Assembly: GCF_027352905.1 (NCBI RefSeq)
Contig: NZ_DAIEIF010000043.1
Location: 46,188 to 110,187 of the forward strand
Source of the DNA: Acidocella sp.
GTDB taxonomy: Bacteria; Pseudomonadota; Alphaproteobacteria; Acetobacterales; Acetobacteraceae
Direction: 5' to 3'
Length of the DNA stretch: 64,000 bases
Shown here piece after piece: positions 1 to 10,500 of the stretch (positions are counted from its first letter, which is position 1; each line of letters opens with the position of its first letter). The translations under genes and the position numbers were made by a program. The notes beneath the pieces were generated by a model, which searched no databases, was not told the origin of the DNA, and saw nothing but the letters and a program-made list of their open reading frames with translations.

Positions 1-2115
1 GGCAAGGGCGAATCGCGCCGCCGCGCCGCCGCGCTCAACCGGCATCTCGGCCTCGCGGCACCGCTCGGGGTGCCCGCGGGCCAGCTCTACGACCCGTTGC
101 CCGCACCGCTCACCGCCGCCGAGTTCGCGGTGCTGGAGGAAGGCGTCCGCCAGCGCGCCGCGCTTCTCTCGCATGTGTTGGAGGATCTTTACGGTCCGCA
201 AACCCTGCTCTCCTCTGGAGACCTTCCTCCGGCGCTGGTGCTCGGAGATCCGCATTTTCTCCGCCCTTTGCACACGCGCTCCCGGCTCGCCAGCCCACGC
301 CTGGGACTCTACGCCGCGGATATCATCCGCGTCCCGGATGGAAGTTTTCGCGTGATGCGTGACCATACCGGCGTCATTCCCGGGCTGGGCCATGCGCTCA
401 CGCTACGCCGTCTCGCCACCGGCACCCTCCCCGAATTATTCCGGGGGGGCGGGCTGCGCTCGCTGCGTCCCGGGCGGGAGATGCTGCTCGACCATCTTCA
501 GCGCAGGGCGGAAGGCGGGCTCGTCGCGGTGCTGTCGGGCCGGGCCGGACCTATAGGCGATCCTGGCCATGACGCCTTCGATGACGCGCTGCTCGCCCGC
601 GCGCTCGGTGTGTTGCTGATCGAACCCGGCGACCTCGCCACCCGCCACGGCGCCCTGCACATGAAGACGCTGAGCGGCCTTCTGCACGTGGCGCTGCTGG
701 TGCGGGGCGTGTCAGGCATCGATCTCGACCCGCTGGAGCAGGGGGGACGGCCAGGCGCGGGCATTCCTGGCGCCTTCGGGGCCATTCGTGCCGGGGTGCT
801 CGCCATGCTCAATGCCCCCGGAAGCGCGCTGGTGGAGGCTCGGGCGCTGCGCCCTTATATCCAGGCCAAGGCCGAAGCCTTGACCGGCATGGCGGCACAG
901 CTGGAAATGGCGGGACTAGATACCGTCGCCCTGGCCTCGCGCGCTCCCTTTCTCGGCAGCGAGGAGAACACTGTCTGGGCGCCGTTCTGCTTCCGCCTTT
1001 TCGCCTGGATGGATGGCGAAGACTGGCAGGTTCTGCCCGGCGGCATCGCCCTGCCCCTGCCCTGGCCCAGCGTGCCCGCCGGACTCGGGCTCAAGGATGT
1101 GTGGGTGCTGGAAGGCGAGGAGCCGCGCATCATCTCAGGCGCCCCGCCCGCCGAGCCGCCGGAAAAGGTGAAATTCCTTGCCGCCGCCCATCTGCCCTCC
1201 CGGCTCGCTGATAATCTTTTTTGGCTCGGCCGCTCGGTGGAGCGGCTGGAAGCCGCCACCCGGCTGCTGATGGTGGCCATCCCGCGCCTGGAATCCGGCA
1301 CCTCCCTCCCCCGTGACTTGGCCGAGCGCGCGCTTATTTCCCGCTGCCTCGGCCAGTCTGGCCTGTTACCGTCAGAGGCTGCCGGTTCCGCGCTGTCCGG
1401 GCGGCTCCTGCGCCAGACTCTCGCGCGGCGGCGGCCTATCGCCGGCCTGCTCAAGGAGGTCGCCCGGCTGGTTGACGCCTCCTCCGAACGACTCTCCCCC
1501 TCCATGCTCGCCACCGTGCGCTTTGCCCTGCAACAAACGCAGGAGGCGCTGCCGGACGAGGAAGCCTCCCTGCCCACGTTGCTCAGCTTCGCCGCGACCT
1601 TCGCCGGCATCGCCGCGGAGAACATGTCCCGCGACGGAGGATGGCTGTTCCTGGAGATGGGGCGGCGGCTGGAGCGCGGCGAAACCCTCGCCGCCACGCT
1701 CGGCATCCTGCTCGATGGCCCGCCTGAACGGATGGAGCCCGGCATGGCGCTGGCGATCGAATGGGCCGATTCGGTGCTGAGTTACGAGTTACGCCATGCC
1801 GGTATTCTCGCGCCCGGCCCGGTACTGGCGATGCTGCTCGCCGATCCCGCAAATCCGCGCGCCCTCGCTTTCCAATGCAACGCTCTCCGCGCCTGCCTGG
1901 ACCGGCTGGGCGCGGAGGACGATGCCGAGACCGTGCGGAACCTGCTGCAGGACGTGCTCGATCTCGCCAGCAGCGGCGGAACCCTGCGTTCCCGCCTCAG
2001 CGCCATCGCCGCCCGGTTGCGCCAGATATCGGACCGCGTGCAGCGGCGCTTCTTTACGCTGTTGCCGGAGGCCCACACGCTGGAGGACAACGAGGTCTTG
2101 GAAGCGGCACAATAA
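1..2115 (+). CDS. Circularly permuted ATP-grasp / alpha-E domain fusion protein (5' partial)
   Basis: The frame is open from the first base of the window, so the true start lies upstream; a GTG at 70 is only an internal candidate. The first ~370 residues of the visible part resemble the C-terminal half of circularly permuted ATP-grasp proteins (DUF404/DUF407): note 'LVLGDPHFLRPL', 'MKTLSGL' and 'WQVLPGG'. From about residue 375 (counted from 70) comes an alpha-E (DUF403) helical domain, beginning near 'LPSRLADNLFWLGRSVERLE'. Such fusions are predicted to act in peptide or amide-bond formation with a transglutaminase-like partner, and that gene follows 19 bp downstream. Several ATP-grasp landmarks known to me from the family look altered or missing, including the stretch with the usual catalytic Lys, so this copy may not be an active ligase. 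Family assignment is firm; function is not. Confidence 0.85.
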   Translation, partial: GKGESRRRAAALNRHLGLAAPLGVPAGQLYDPLPAPLTAAEFAVLEEGVRQRAALLSHVLEDLYGPQTLLSSGDLPPALVLGDPHFLRPLHTRSRLASPRLGLYAADIIRVPDGSFRVMRDHTGVIPGLGHALTLRRLATGTLPELFRGGGLRSLRPGREMLLDHLQRRAEGGLVAVLSGRAGPIGDPGHDAFDDALLARALGVLLIEPGDLATRHGALHMKTLSGLLHVALLVRGVSGIDLDPLEQGGRPGAGIPGAFGAIRAGVLAMLNAPGSALVEARALRPYIQAKAEALTGMAAQLEMAGLDTVALASRAPFLGSEENTVWAPFCFRLFAWMDGEDWQVLPGGIALPLPWPSVPAGLGLKDVWVLEGEEPRIISGAPPAEPPEKVKFLAAAHLPSRLADNLFWLGRSVERLEAATRLLMVAIPRLESGTSLPRDLAERALISRCLGQSGLLPSEAAGSALSGRLLRQTLARRRPIAGLLKEVARLVDASSERLSPSMLATVRFALQQTQEALPDEEASLPTLLSFAATFAGIAAENMSRDGGWLFLEMGRRLERGETLAATLGILLDGPPERMEPGMALAIEWADSVLSYELRHAGILAPGPVLAMLLADPANPRALAFQCNALRACLDRLGAEDDAETVRNLLQDVLDLASSGGTLRSRLSAIAARLRQISDRVQRRFFTLLPEAHTLEDNEVLEAAQ

Positions 2116-2134
2116 TCCTTCAGTTTGGACCGGC

Positions 2135-3004
2135 ATGACTCTCTACCGCCTGCACCACGCAACCACCTATGATTACGCCGAGCCGGTGGTGACCGGCACA
2201 CATTTCATGCATTTGCTGCCGCGTGGGCGGCCCGGCCAGGTGGTGCGGGAGGCGCATCTCGTCATCTCGCCGTCACCGGATACCCGGCGCGATGAAATCG
2301 ATCATTTCGGCAATCACACCACCAGCATCTCGCTGGCGGGGACCCATAAGCAATTCAGCGTGAACCTCAGCGCCACGGTGGACGCCAGCCTGCCCGCCCC
2401 GCCCGCCGCCTGGGACACGCCGCGCTGGGAGGCGATCGCCGCCTGGGGGTTACGAGACGCCGAAGTGGCGGAATTCTGCCTGCCCAGCAAGCTCGCCATG
2501 CCGGCGAGCGAAATCGCCGATTACGCGGCGGTGAGTTTTCTACCCGGGCGCAGCATTCTCGATGCGGTACAGGAGCTGAATCGACGTATCTTCACCGAGA
2601 TGAACTATAAACCCGGTGTCACCAATACCTTTACCACCGCCCAGGAAATTTTGAGGATTCGCGCGGGCGTCTGCCAGGATTATGCCCATCTCATGCTGGC
2701 CTGCCTGCGCGCCCTTGGCCTGCCGGGGCGCTATATCTCGGGCTATCTTCGTACCGTGCCGCCCCCCGGCCAGGCCAAGCGGCGGGGCGCGGACCAAAGC
2801 CATGCCTGGGTCAGCGCCTGGGCCGGAGCAGAGATTGGCTGGGTGGATTTCGACCCGACCAATAATCTGCTCGTCCACGACGAGCATGTGACTCTCGCCT
2901 GGGGGCGGGATTTCGAGGATGTTTCACCCTTGCGCGGCATCATTCTGGGCGGCGGACGCCACAGCCTGCATGTCGGCGTGGACTTGGAGCCGGTGCTGAC
3001 CTGA
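2135..3004 (+). CDS. Transglutaminase-like cysteine peptidase family protein
   Basis: A 289-residue protein with an N-terminal beta region typical of bacterial transglutaminase-like proteins, beginning 'MTLYRLHHATTYDYAEPV', followed by the transglutaminase core. The catalytic triad is visible: Cys180 in 'GVCQDYAH', His223 in 'SHAWV' and Asp240 in 'WVDFDPTN'. The ATG at 2135 is chosen because the conserved N-terminus starts exactly there; the same frame is open further upstream inside the previous gene. It lies 19 bp after the ATP-grasp/alpha-E gene, the usual pairing of these families, which suggests a joint role in making or cutting a small peptide or isopeptide. No signal peptide is seen, so it is probably cytosolic. 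Substrate is unknown. Confidence 0.9.
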   Translation: MTLYRLHHATTYDYAEPVVTGTHFMHLLPRGRPGQVVREAHLVISPSPDTRRDEIDHFGNHTTSISLAGTHKQFSVNLSATVDASLPAPPAAWDTPRWEAIAAWGLRDAEVAEFCLPSKLAMPASEIADYAAVSFLPGRSILDAVQELNRRIFTEMNYKPGVTNTFTTAQEILRIRAGVCQDYAHLMLACLRALGLPGRYISGYLRTVPPPGQAKRRGADQSHAWVSAWAGAEIGWVDFDPTNNLLVHDEHVTLAWGRDFEDVSPLRGIILGGGRHSLHVGVDLEPVLT

Positions 3005-3011
3005 GCGGTGT

Positions 3012-3242
3012 TCAGCGGCCCCAGCCCGTTGGGCGCCGGCTCGCGGCCACATAGGCGGCGAAACCCAGCACGAGCAGCACGGGGATCATCAGGAAAGCGG
3101 TCCATACCAGCGCAGCGCCAATACAAAGCGCAACCGCGAAAGCCAGCACGCGGAGCAATATCTGCGTCAGCGAGGGCCTGGGCGCCTCAATGAAGCGTCC
3201 ATCAGGGGTCATGTCGATCACTGGACCATTTTTATTCGCCAT
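3012..3242 (-). CDS. Small two-helix membrane protein, hypothetical
   Basis: A 76-residue protein with a polar N-terminus ('MTPDGRFIEAPRPSLTQ') followed by two hydrophobic segments at about residues 28-46 and 49-66 and a basic tail. The pattern of an N-terminal 'DGRF-E-PRPS' stretch before two helices recalls small uncharacterised membrane proteins of Acetobacteraceae, but I cannot name a family. It converges on the transglutaminase gene with only 7 bp between stops. There is no clear Shine-Dalgarno sequence; instead a perfect AT-rich palindrome CTAAATTTAG (3246-3255) sits immediately upstream of the ATG. Function unknown. Confidence 0.6.
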   Translation of the reverse strand: MANKNGPVIDMTPDGRFIEAPRPSLTQILLRVLAFAVALCIGAALVWTAFLMIPVLLVLGFAAYVAASRRPTGWGR

Positions 3243-3333
3243 GTGCTAAATTTAGGTCCGTCCGGCCCCGGCCGCAACCGGAATCCACCTTGCCGGCATG
3301 GCGGTGGCGCGCCAGGGCGATTAAATATCCGCC

Positions 3334-4659
3334 ATGCCGCAAGACAACGACCTTTTTGGGCCGCCCGCCGCTGTGCAGCCCCCTTCCGCCGGGCCCCGCC
3401 CCTTGGCCGAGCGGCTGCGCCCCCGCGCCTTGAGTGAAGTGGTGGGTCAGGATCATCTCCTTGGCCCGCAAGGCAGCCTCACCGGCATGCTCACCCGCGG
3501 CTCGCTCGCCTCGCTCATTCTCTGGGGGCCGCCAGGCGTAGGCAAAACCACCATCGCCCGGCTGCTGGCGGAAGCGGCGGGGCTGCAATTCCGCCAGATT
3601 TCGGCGGTTTTTTCGGGGGTAGCCGACCTCAAGAAAGTTTTTGACGAGGCGGCGCGGCTTCACCGCGCGGGCCAGTCCACTCTACTCTTCGTGGATGAGA
3701 TTCATCGCTTCAACCGCGCCCAGCAGGACGCCTTTTTGCCCGTGGTGGAGGCGGGCATCGTCACGCTGATCGGCGCCACCACCGAAAATCCCAGCTTCGC
3801 CCTCAACGGCGCGCTGCTCTCCCGCGCCCAGGTCTTCGTGCTGCGGCGGCTGGACGATGCGGCGATGGAGCAATTGCTCGCCCGCGCCGAGGCCGAGACC
3901 GGGCAGAGCCTGCCCCTCACCCCCGCGGCCCGCGCCGCCTTGCGCGCGATGGCGGATGGCGACGGCCGCGCTTTGCTCAATATGGCCGAACAACTTTTCG
4001 CGCTGCCGCCCGCGGCAGATTTGGACGAGGCCGCGCTCGGCCAGCTTCTCTCCCGCCGCGCGGCGCTTTATGACCGCGACCGCGAGGAGCATTACAATCT
4101 CATCTCGGCCCTGCATAAATCCATGCGCGGCTCGGACCCGGACGCGGCGCTATACTGGCTGGCGCGAATGTTCGCGGGCGGCGAGGACCCGCGCTACATC
4201 GCCCGGCGCGTCACCCGCTTCGCCTCGGAGGATATCGGCCTCGCCGATCCCCAGGCGCTGCCCCAGGCTCTCGCCGCCTGGGAGGCTTATGAGCGCCTCG
4301 GCTCGCCCGAGGGGGAGATTTGTATCGCCCAGGCGGTGCTCTATCTCGCCACCGCGCCCAAATCCAACGCGGTTTATAAGGCGATCGGCGCCGCCGGGCG
4401 GGCCGCTCGTGAGACCGGCAGCCTGATGCCGCCGATGAACATTCTCAATGCTCCCACCAAACTGATGAAAAATCTCGGCTACGGCCAGGGTTATCAATAC
4501 GACCACGATACGGATGAGGGCTTCTCCGGGGATAATTACTTCCCTGAGGGCATGGGCCGGCCGGATTTCTACCGCCCAGCCAAGCGCGGTTTTGAGCGCG
4601 AGATTTCCCGCCGTCTCGCCTATTGGGCGAAACTGCGCGAAGAGAAGCAGCATGGCTGA
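3334..4659 (+). CDS. rarA: Replication-associated recombination protein A (RarA/MgsA AAA+ ATPase)
   Basis: A 441-residue clamp-loader-like AAA+ ATPase thought to act at stalled replication forks. Visible motifs are Walker A 'GPPGVGKTT' (about residue 68), Walker B '[10 protein letters not shown]', sensor 1 in 'GATTENPSF', and the C-terminal tetramerisation region with '[13 protein letters not shown]' and '[20 protein letters not shown]'. Length matches the family. The start ATG at 3334 gives the usual short N-terminal tail before '[17 protein letters not shown]'. Its 3' end overlaps the next gene by 8 nt (4652-4659), so the two are probably co-transcribed and translationally coupled. Confidence 0.96.
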   Translation: MPQDNDLFGPPAAVQPPSAGPRPLAERLRPRALSEVVGQDHLLGPQGSLTGMLTRGSLASLILWGPPGVGKTTIARLLAEAAGLQFRQISAVFSGVADLKKVFDEAARLHRAGQSTLLFVDEIHRFNRAQQDAFLPVVEAGIVTLIGATTENPSFALNGALLSRAQVFVLRRLDDAAMEQLLARAEAETGQSLPLTPAARAALRAMADGDGRALLNMAEQLFALPPAADLDEAALGQLLSRRAALYDRDREEHYNLISALHKSMRGSDPDAALYWLARMFAGGEDPRYIARRVTRFASEDIGLADPQALPQALAAWEAYERLGSPEGEICIAQAVLYLATAPKSNAVYKAIGAAGRAARETGSLMPPMNILNAPTKLMKNLGYGQGYQYDHDTDEGFSGDNYFPEGMGRPDFYRPAKRGFEREISRRLAYWAKLREEKQHG

Positions 4660-5617
4660 AATCCAGATTCCCGAGGCGGGAGCGGAGATGCGGCTCGACC
4701 GCTTTTTGCGCCGCGCCGTGCCCGGCCTCACCCAGGGCACGCTGCAAAAGCTGCTGCGCACCGGCAAGATTCGCCTGAATGGCGCCCGCGCCGAGGCCAA
4801 TACCCGCCTCGCCGGCGGAGACGTGTTGAGCCTGCCTGCTCTGGAGGCCGCCGCGCCGCGTCCGCGCCAGAGGGTAGAGATGGACCCGGCCCGGCTCAGG
4901 GAGCTGGAAGGCATGATCCTCTACCAGGACGCCTCGGTGATCGTGCTGAACAAACCCGCCGGATTGCCGGTGCAGGGCGGCGCGGGAATCGCCGTGCATG
5001 TGGATGGCATGCTGGACGCGCTGCAAGGCAGCGGCGCGGAGCGCCCCCGGCTCGTCCACCGGCTGGACCGCGATACGTCAGGGCTGCTGGTCATTGCCCG
5101 CACCGGCCAGGCGGCGCGCGGCCTCGCCGCCGCTTTCCGGGGCCGGGAGGTGGAAAAAACCTATTGGGCCTTGCTCGCCGGCCTGCCGGAACCGCTGGAG
5201 GGGCGCATCGATCTGCCGCTGAAGCGTATCGCCCTCGGCGCCACCGCCCGCGCGGCCCCTGCCGGGCGCAAGGATGAGGACGCGCAAAAGGCGATCACCG
5301 ATTACCGGGTGCTGGATAAGGCCGGGCGCAAATTTTCCCTGGCGGCGCTCTCGCCGCTCACCGGGCGCATGCACCAGCTTCGCGCGCATTGCCTCGCCCT
5401 CGGCACGCCGATTCTCGGTGATGAGGTCTATGGCGGGGTCTTCGCAGAGCCCTTCGCGCCCCAGCTGCATCTCCATGCAAGACGGCTCGCTTTCCCCCAT
5501 CCGGAGGGAGGCTGGCTGAGCCTGGAGGCGCCGCTGCCCCCGCATATGCTGCAAGCCTTGCGCTATCTCGGCTTCAGCGCTCCGGGAGCCGCGAAGCCTG
5601 ACCGCGCGGCACGGTAA
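4652..5617 (+). CDS. rluC: RluA-family pseudouridine synthase (RluC/RluD type)
   Basis: A 321-residue RNA pseudouridine synthase. An S4-like RNA-binding segment ('MRLDRFLRRAVPGLTQGTLQKLL', about residues 13-60) precedes the catalytic domain, whose signature 'HRLDRDTSG' carries the catalytic Asp139. A late 'GRMHQLRAHCLALGTPILGD' segment is also typical. The start at 4652 is used because the S4 domain begins just after it; a longer open frame upstream lies inside rarA. In enterobacteria RluC modifies 23S rRNA positions 955, 2504 and 2580 while RluD modifies helix 69. The exact target here cannot be read from sequence, so the symbol is tentative. Confidence 0.87.
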   Translation: MAEIQIPEAGAEMRLDRFLRRAVPGLTQGTLQKLLRTGKIRLNGARAEANTRLAGGDVLSLPALEAAAPRPRQRVEMDPARLRELEGMILYQDASVIVLNKPAGLPVQGGAGIAVHVDGMLDALQGSGAERPRLVHRLDRDTSGLLVIARTGQAARGLAAAFRGREVEKTYWALLAGLPEPLEGRIDLPLKRIALGATARAAPAGRKDEDAQKAITDYRVLDKAGRKFSLAALSPLTGRMHQLRAHCLALGTPILGDEVYGGVFAEPFAPQLHLHARRLAFPHPEGGWLSLEAPLPPHMLQALRYLGFSAPGAAKPDRAAR

Positions 5618-5669
5618 CCGCGGCAAAGGCGGCATCCAAACTTTTATTTTTAGTGGACAAGGGTGGGGC

Positions 5670-7511
5670 GTGCCGCCACATCTGCCACCAATGCGCCGAT
5701 GGACGAGACCGCTCCTTTGTCTTTGCCTAACCTTCAGCACCGGCGCCGCCCAGGGGGCGGACCCCGTACGATACCACGTCAATTTTGCTCCCTCCGGGGA
5801 CGGCACACTCGACAAATTGCTGGAGGAAACCTCATCCCTGGCCTCGCTGCGGAGCAAATTGCCCCCGGCGCCCTTCGCCCTCATTGGCCGCTCCCGGTCG
5901 GATGAGGATCAATTCGTCACCGTCCTGCATTCGCAAGGCTATGATTCCGGCACGGTCAGCATCACCATAGACGGGCTTTCCCTGGATGATCCCTCTTTAC
6001 TCGGTCACCTCACCCGCCTGCCCCGCGCCAGCGAGGCGGATGTGGAAGTGAAAGCCGATAAAGGCCCGCTCTTTACTCTCGGCCAGGTGAACATTTCCGG
6101 TCTGCCGCCGGGCTTCACCCCGCAACCCGGCATAAAATCCGGCGACACCGCCACCGCGGCTCCCATTCTCGCCGCCGCTGCCAAGCTGACGAGCCAGTTG
6201 CGGAACGCGGGCTATGCCTTCGCCAAGGTTTCGCCCCCTTACGCGGTGGCGGATACGATCCGCCACAGGCTGAACGTGACCTTCAGCGTGACCCCCGGCC
6301 CGCGCGTGGATATCGGCCCCATCGGCTTCGCCGGGCTGAAGCGCACGGACCCGGATTTTCTTCGCCGCCATATCGCCCTGCGCCAGGGCCAGCTTTATTC
6401 AGACACCGCCCTCTCCGACGCGCGGGATTCGCTGCTTGGCCTCGGCGTGTTTTCCTCGGTCTCGCCCGTGCCGGCGGACCAGGCCACGAATGGCCAGGTT
6501 CCGGTCACCTTCCATGTGGTCGAGCAGAAACGCCATGCCGTCTCGCTCTCGGGCGCATATGCCACCGATACCGGTTTTACCATCGGCACCAGCTGGGAGG
6601 ACCGCAACCTCTTCCGCCACGCCGAGACGCTCACCATCTCCATGGCCGCCAACGGGCTGGGCGGCACCGGCACCACCGCCCCGGGTTACGATTTGAAGGG
6701 CGTGTTCGCCAAACCCGATTATTACGCGCCGGGGCAGACCCTCTCCCTCTCCGCCGAGGCGTTGAAGGAATCCCTCAACGCCTATGACCGCAAGGGCTTC
6801 ATTCTCGGCGCCTCGCTCTCGCGGCCGGTCACGAGCCACACGACCATCACCTACGGTCCCAGCTTCACCAGCGAAAAGGTCGACCAGGAAGGTGTAAGCC
6901 GCACCTATGTGTTGCTGCAATTCCCGGTGAGCTTTAGCTGGAACACCGCCAACAGCCTGCTGGAGCCCACGCGCGGGCAAAATATCGCCCTGGGCATCAC
7001 CCCCACCTATCCAGCGGTGGGCAAACACAGCCGTCCCTTCGTCATCATGCAGGGCTCCGGCTCCACCTATCTCTCCGTCGAACCCGGCGGATATGGCGTC
7101 GTCGCCGTGCATGGCGTGGTAGCGAGCATCCAGGGAACGAGCCAGTTCAACGTGCCGCCAGACCAGCGCCTCTACGCGGGCGGCTCCGGCACCGTGCGCG
7201 GCTATGCCTACCAAACAGTTGGCCCCTTATTCGCTGATGATAATCCCGAGGGCGGGCTGGCGATGGACGCGATCAATTTCGAATTCCGTCAGCACGTGAC
7301 CAAATCCATCGGCGTCGTGCCTTTCATCGATGCCGGGCAGGTCAGCGCCGGCTCCGCCCCGTTCCATGGTAAGTTGCGGGTCGGAGCCGGGCTTGGTTTA
7401 CGTTATTACACCTCCATCGGCCCCATTCGCGCCGATATCGCCTTTCCGCTCAAACGCACGCCGGGGAGCGATTCCTTCGCCCTTTACCTCGGCCTCGGGG
7501 AGGCGTTCTGA
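5670..7511 (+). CDS. tamA: Outer-membrane translocation and assembly module TamA (BamA/Omp85 family)
   Basis: A 613-residue Omp85 protein of the outer membrane. It starts with a signal peptide ending near 'GAAQGA', continues with periplasmic POTRA repeats (about residues 35-285, e.g. 'GPLFTLGQVNISGLP' and 'GPRVDIGPIGFAGL'), and ends in a 16-strand-type barrel domain whose C-terminus is 'FALYLGLGEAF', an aromatic-terminal beta-signal. TamA with TamB is linked to autotransporter insertion and phospholipid traffic to the outer membrane. The start is either GTG 5670, preceded by AAGGGTGGGG at good spacing, or ATG 5691; both give a usable signal peptide. tamB follows after 3 nt, confirming the assignment. 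Confidence 0.93.
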   Translation: MPPHLPPMRRWTRPLLCLCLTFSTGAAQGADPVRYHVNFAPSGDGTLDKLLEETSSLASLRSKLPPAPFALIGRSRSDEDQFVTVLHSQGYDSGTVSITIDGLSLDDPSLLGHLTRLPRASEADVEVKADKGPLFTLGQVNISGLPPGFTPQPGIKSGDTATAAPILAAAAKLTSQLRNAGYAFAKVSPPYAVADTIRHRLNVTFSVTPGPRVDIGPIGFAGLKRTDPDFLRRHIALRQGQLYSDTALSDARDSLLGLGVFSSVSPVPADQATNGQVPVTFHVVEQKRHAVSLSGAYATDTGFTIGTSWEDRNLFRHAETLTISMAANGLGGTGTTAPGYDLKGVFAKPDYYAPGQTLSLSAEALKESLNAYDRKGFILGASLSRPVTSHTTITYGPSFTSEKVDQEGVSRTYVLLQFPVSFSWNTANSLLEPTRGQNIALGITPTYPAVGKHSRPFVIMQGSGSTYLSVEPGGYGVVAVHGVVASIQGTSQFNVPPDQRLYAGGSGTVRGYAYQTVGPLFADDNPEGGLAMDAINFEFRQHVTKSIGVVPFIDAGQVSAGSAPFHGKLRVGAGLGLRYYTSIGPIRADIAFPLKRTPGSDSFALYLGLGEAF

Positions 7512-7514
7512 TCC

Positions 7515-10500
7515 ATGCGCTGGCTCAAACGCGTTCTGCTCGGCCTGCTCTCCCTCCTGCTCCTGCTGGCCGCGCTCATCGCAGGAGTGGATATCGCCTT
7601 GAACAGCGAGGCGGGACGCATTGTCGCGGCGCGGCAGATTAATAAATATGCAGGGTCCATGGTCCGGATCAGCGGGCTCGGCGGGCATTTCCCCGCCGAT
7701 ATCAAGCTCGCCCGGCTGGATATTATGGACGGGCAAGGCGCCTGGCTGACGGGCGCGGGGCTGGAACTCAGATGGTCACCGCTCGCCCTGTTGCATGGAA
7801 ATCTTGCCGTGCAGGCGCTCACCGCCCAGAGCCTCGCCGTGGCTCGCCCGCCCGCTTACCCGGCCGCGGCGAGGCAGAAAAAAGGCGGGGGGCTTTCCTG
7901 GCCGCCCTTGCGCATCCGGCTCGCCCGGCTGGAAATCACCACGCTCAGCCTGCCCGCCAGCCTCGCCGGGGCGGATACGAAGCTGCATGTCGCGGGCGCC
8001 GCCGACATCCATAATCTCCAAACCGCCAAGCTGGATCTGGACGCCGGGACGCCAGACCGGCAGGCCGAATACCGGCTTTCCGGCGCGCTGACGCCGGAGA
8101 CCATCGCGCTTGCTTTGGCTCTGCAAGAGCCGCCGGGCGGACTGCTCGGCCATCTCGCCGGTGCCGGCATATCTCAGCCCTTGAGCGCCGGGATCACTAT
8201 CGACGGCCCCCGCGACCATGCGCCGCTGACCGGCGCGGTGACATGGGGCCCGGCCCGGCTCAGCCTGGCGGGCACGCTCGGCCTCAATTTTCAGTCTCCC
8301 TCGGCGGACGTGACTCTCACGGTACCTGACCTCACGCCGGTCGCCGCTCTGGCGAGGCAGCGGCTGAGCGGCCGGCTAACCGTGAACCTCTGGGCGACCT
8401 CCCCGGATGCGGGCAAAACCGCCAGCGCGGCCCTGCGAGCCCAGGCGGATATCAGCCAGACCCCGTCCGGCATGAAGGAATTACTCACCGGCGAAACCCG
8501 CCTCAATGCCCAGGCCAAACTCGCGGACGGCGTTCTCGCCATTTCCAAGCTCACTTTGGATGGGCCGCAATTCAACGCCCAGGCCAGCGGCCAGCTCAGC
8601 CAAAAAACGATCGACCTTACTCTCAACGCCGCCCTGCCCCGCCTCGCCGCGCTGGCACCGCAGCTTACCGGCGCCATTGCCCTGAACAGCCATTTTTACG
8701 GCGATCCGGATGATTTATCGGCGGAGGCGGCGCTCACCGGCAACGCCACCGCGCCGGACGTACCCTCCGGCCCGTTCTCTTTCACCTTGAAGGCGGCGCA
8801 TCTTCCCCAAACGCCGCGAGGCAGCCTCACCGGCGACGGCACGCTGGCAGGGTCACAACTGGCATTGGCCGCCGCCTTCGCCCGCGACGCCCAGGGCAAT
8901 TTAAGCCTCGGCCTCACCCGCGCCGATTGGAAATCCCTGCGCGCCACCGCCCAATTGAGTCTGGCCGCGGGAGCCGCCCTGCCCACCGGCATCGCGCATT
9001 TCGCCCTCGCCTCGCTCTCAGACCTCGATTTGTTCACCGGGACCCGCCTGCAAGGAGCGGTCAAGGGCGATTTTTCCTACCAGACCGGGCGGAATTTTGG
9101 CCTGGACGTGACGGCGAAAAATCTTATCGCCCTCTCGAGCCTCGGTGCCATTAATGGCACGCTGAACGCCGAGGGCGAACCCGCCGCCCTGGGGGTGAAG
9201 CTGGACGCCAGCATCGCCCGGCTGATGTCCTATCCGGCGCGGCTCAGCCTGGCCGGCACGCTCAATCTTCCCGCCGCGAGCGCCCATCTCGCCAATCTCA
9301 CGGCGCAATGGCGCGGAATTCCCGCCCGCCTCCTTGGCCCCGCCGATATCGAAACCCGGCCGGGCCTTACGGTGCATCACCTTAATCTGGCGCTGGGCAA
9401 GGGCAGCGTCGCGCTGGACGGAACACTCTCGCCCGGGTTGAACGCTCAAGCCGCGGTCAAGAATTTCGACCTCACAATGGCAAAGCTGGCTTTGCCCAGC
9501 ATCGACGCGGCGGGTCTCGTCAATCTCACCGCCGACATCACCGGCACGCCCAAGGCCCCGCTCGGCAAACTCACCGTGAAAGCCAGCGGCCTGCGCTATA
9601 TGAGCAAAGCCACCGCCGGTCTGCCCGCCATCGCTCTTTCCGGCACGGCGGCGCTCAAGGGCGGCAGCACCGATCTCGATCTTACCGCCGATGCTGGCGC
9701 GGCGGGTAATGTCACGGCGCGAGGCACCGTACCCTTCAGCCTTGCCGGGCCAATGAACCTCGCCCTCACCGCCCGGCTCAATCTCCAGCCCCTGAACCCC
9801 GCCCTCGCCGCGCAAGGGGTGGCTGCCACCGGCACGGTGAATGCCAGTGCCCAGCTGCGCGGCACGCCCCGAACCCCTTCCGGCCAGATCAGCCTCGCCG
9901 CGCGAAATCTCCACGCCACCACCGGCGGCGCCGCCGTGCTGCCTCCCGCCGCCATCAATGCCCGGGCCGATATCGCCAAGCAAAGCGCCGCGTTGAATTT
10001 GACCGTCAAAGCCGGGCAGGACATCGATCTGACCGCCAATGGCACCGCCCCGCTCAGCATGACGGGACCGCTCAACCTCGCCTTGGCAGGGCGGCTGGAT
10101 CTGCGCGTGCTGGACCCTATCCTGTCCGCGAGCGGCACGCTGATTCGTGGCATTGTCACCACGCGCTTGCAGGTCACCGGCACACCGCGCGCGCCCATAC
10201 CCAACGGAACTTTGCGTCTCGCCCAGGGCAGCGTGGCGGACATCCCCTCGGGTCTCAACCTCACCGCCATCAATGCCAGCCTCGCCGCCGCAAACCGGCT
10301 GATCACCCTGCAAAGCCTCTCCGCCACCGCGGGCAAGGGGAGCCTTACCGGCCACGGGACCATCGATGCCGGAGCGGCTTCCATGCCGGTCAATTTCGTT
10401 CTCAACGCGCATAACGCGACGCTGCTTTCCTCGGATCTCATAACCGAGACGCTCGACACCGCCCTTACTTGGCGGGGCGCGCTGAAAGGAAGCTCGCTCC

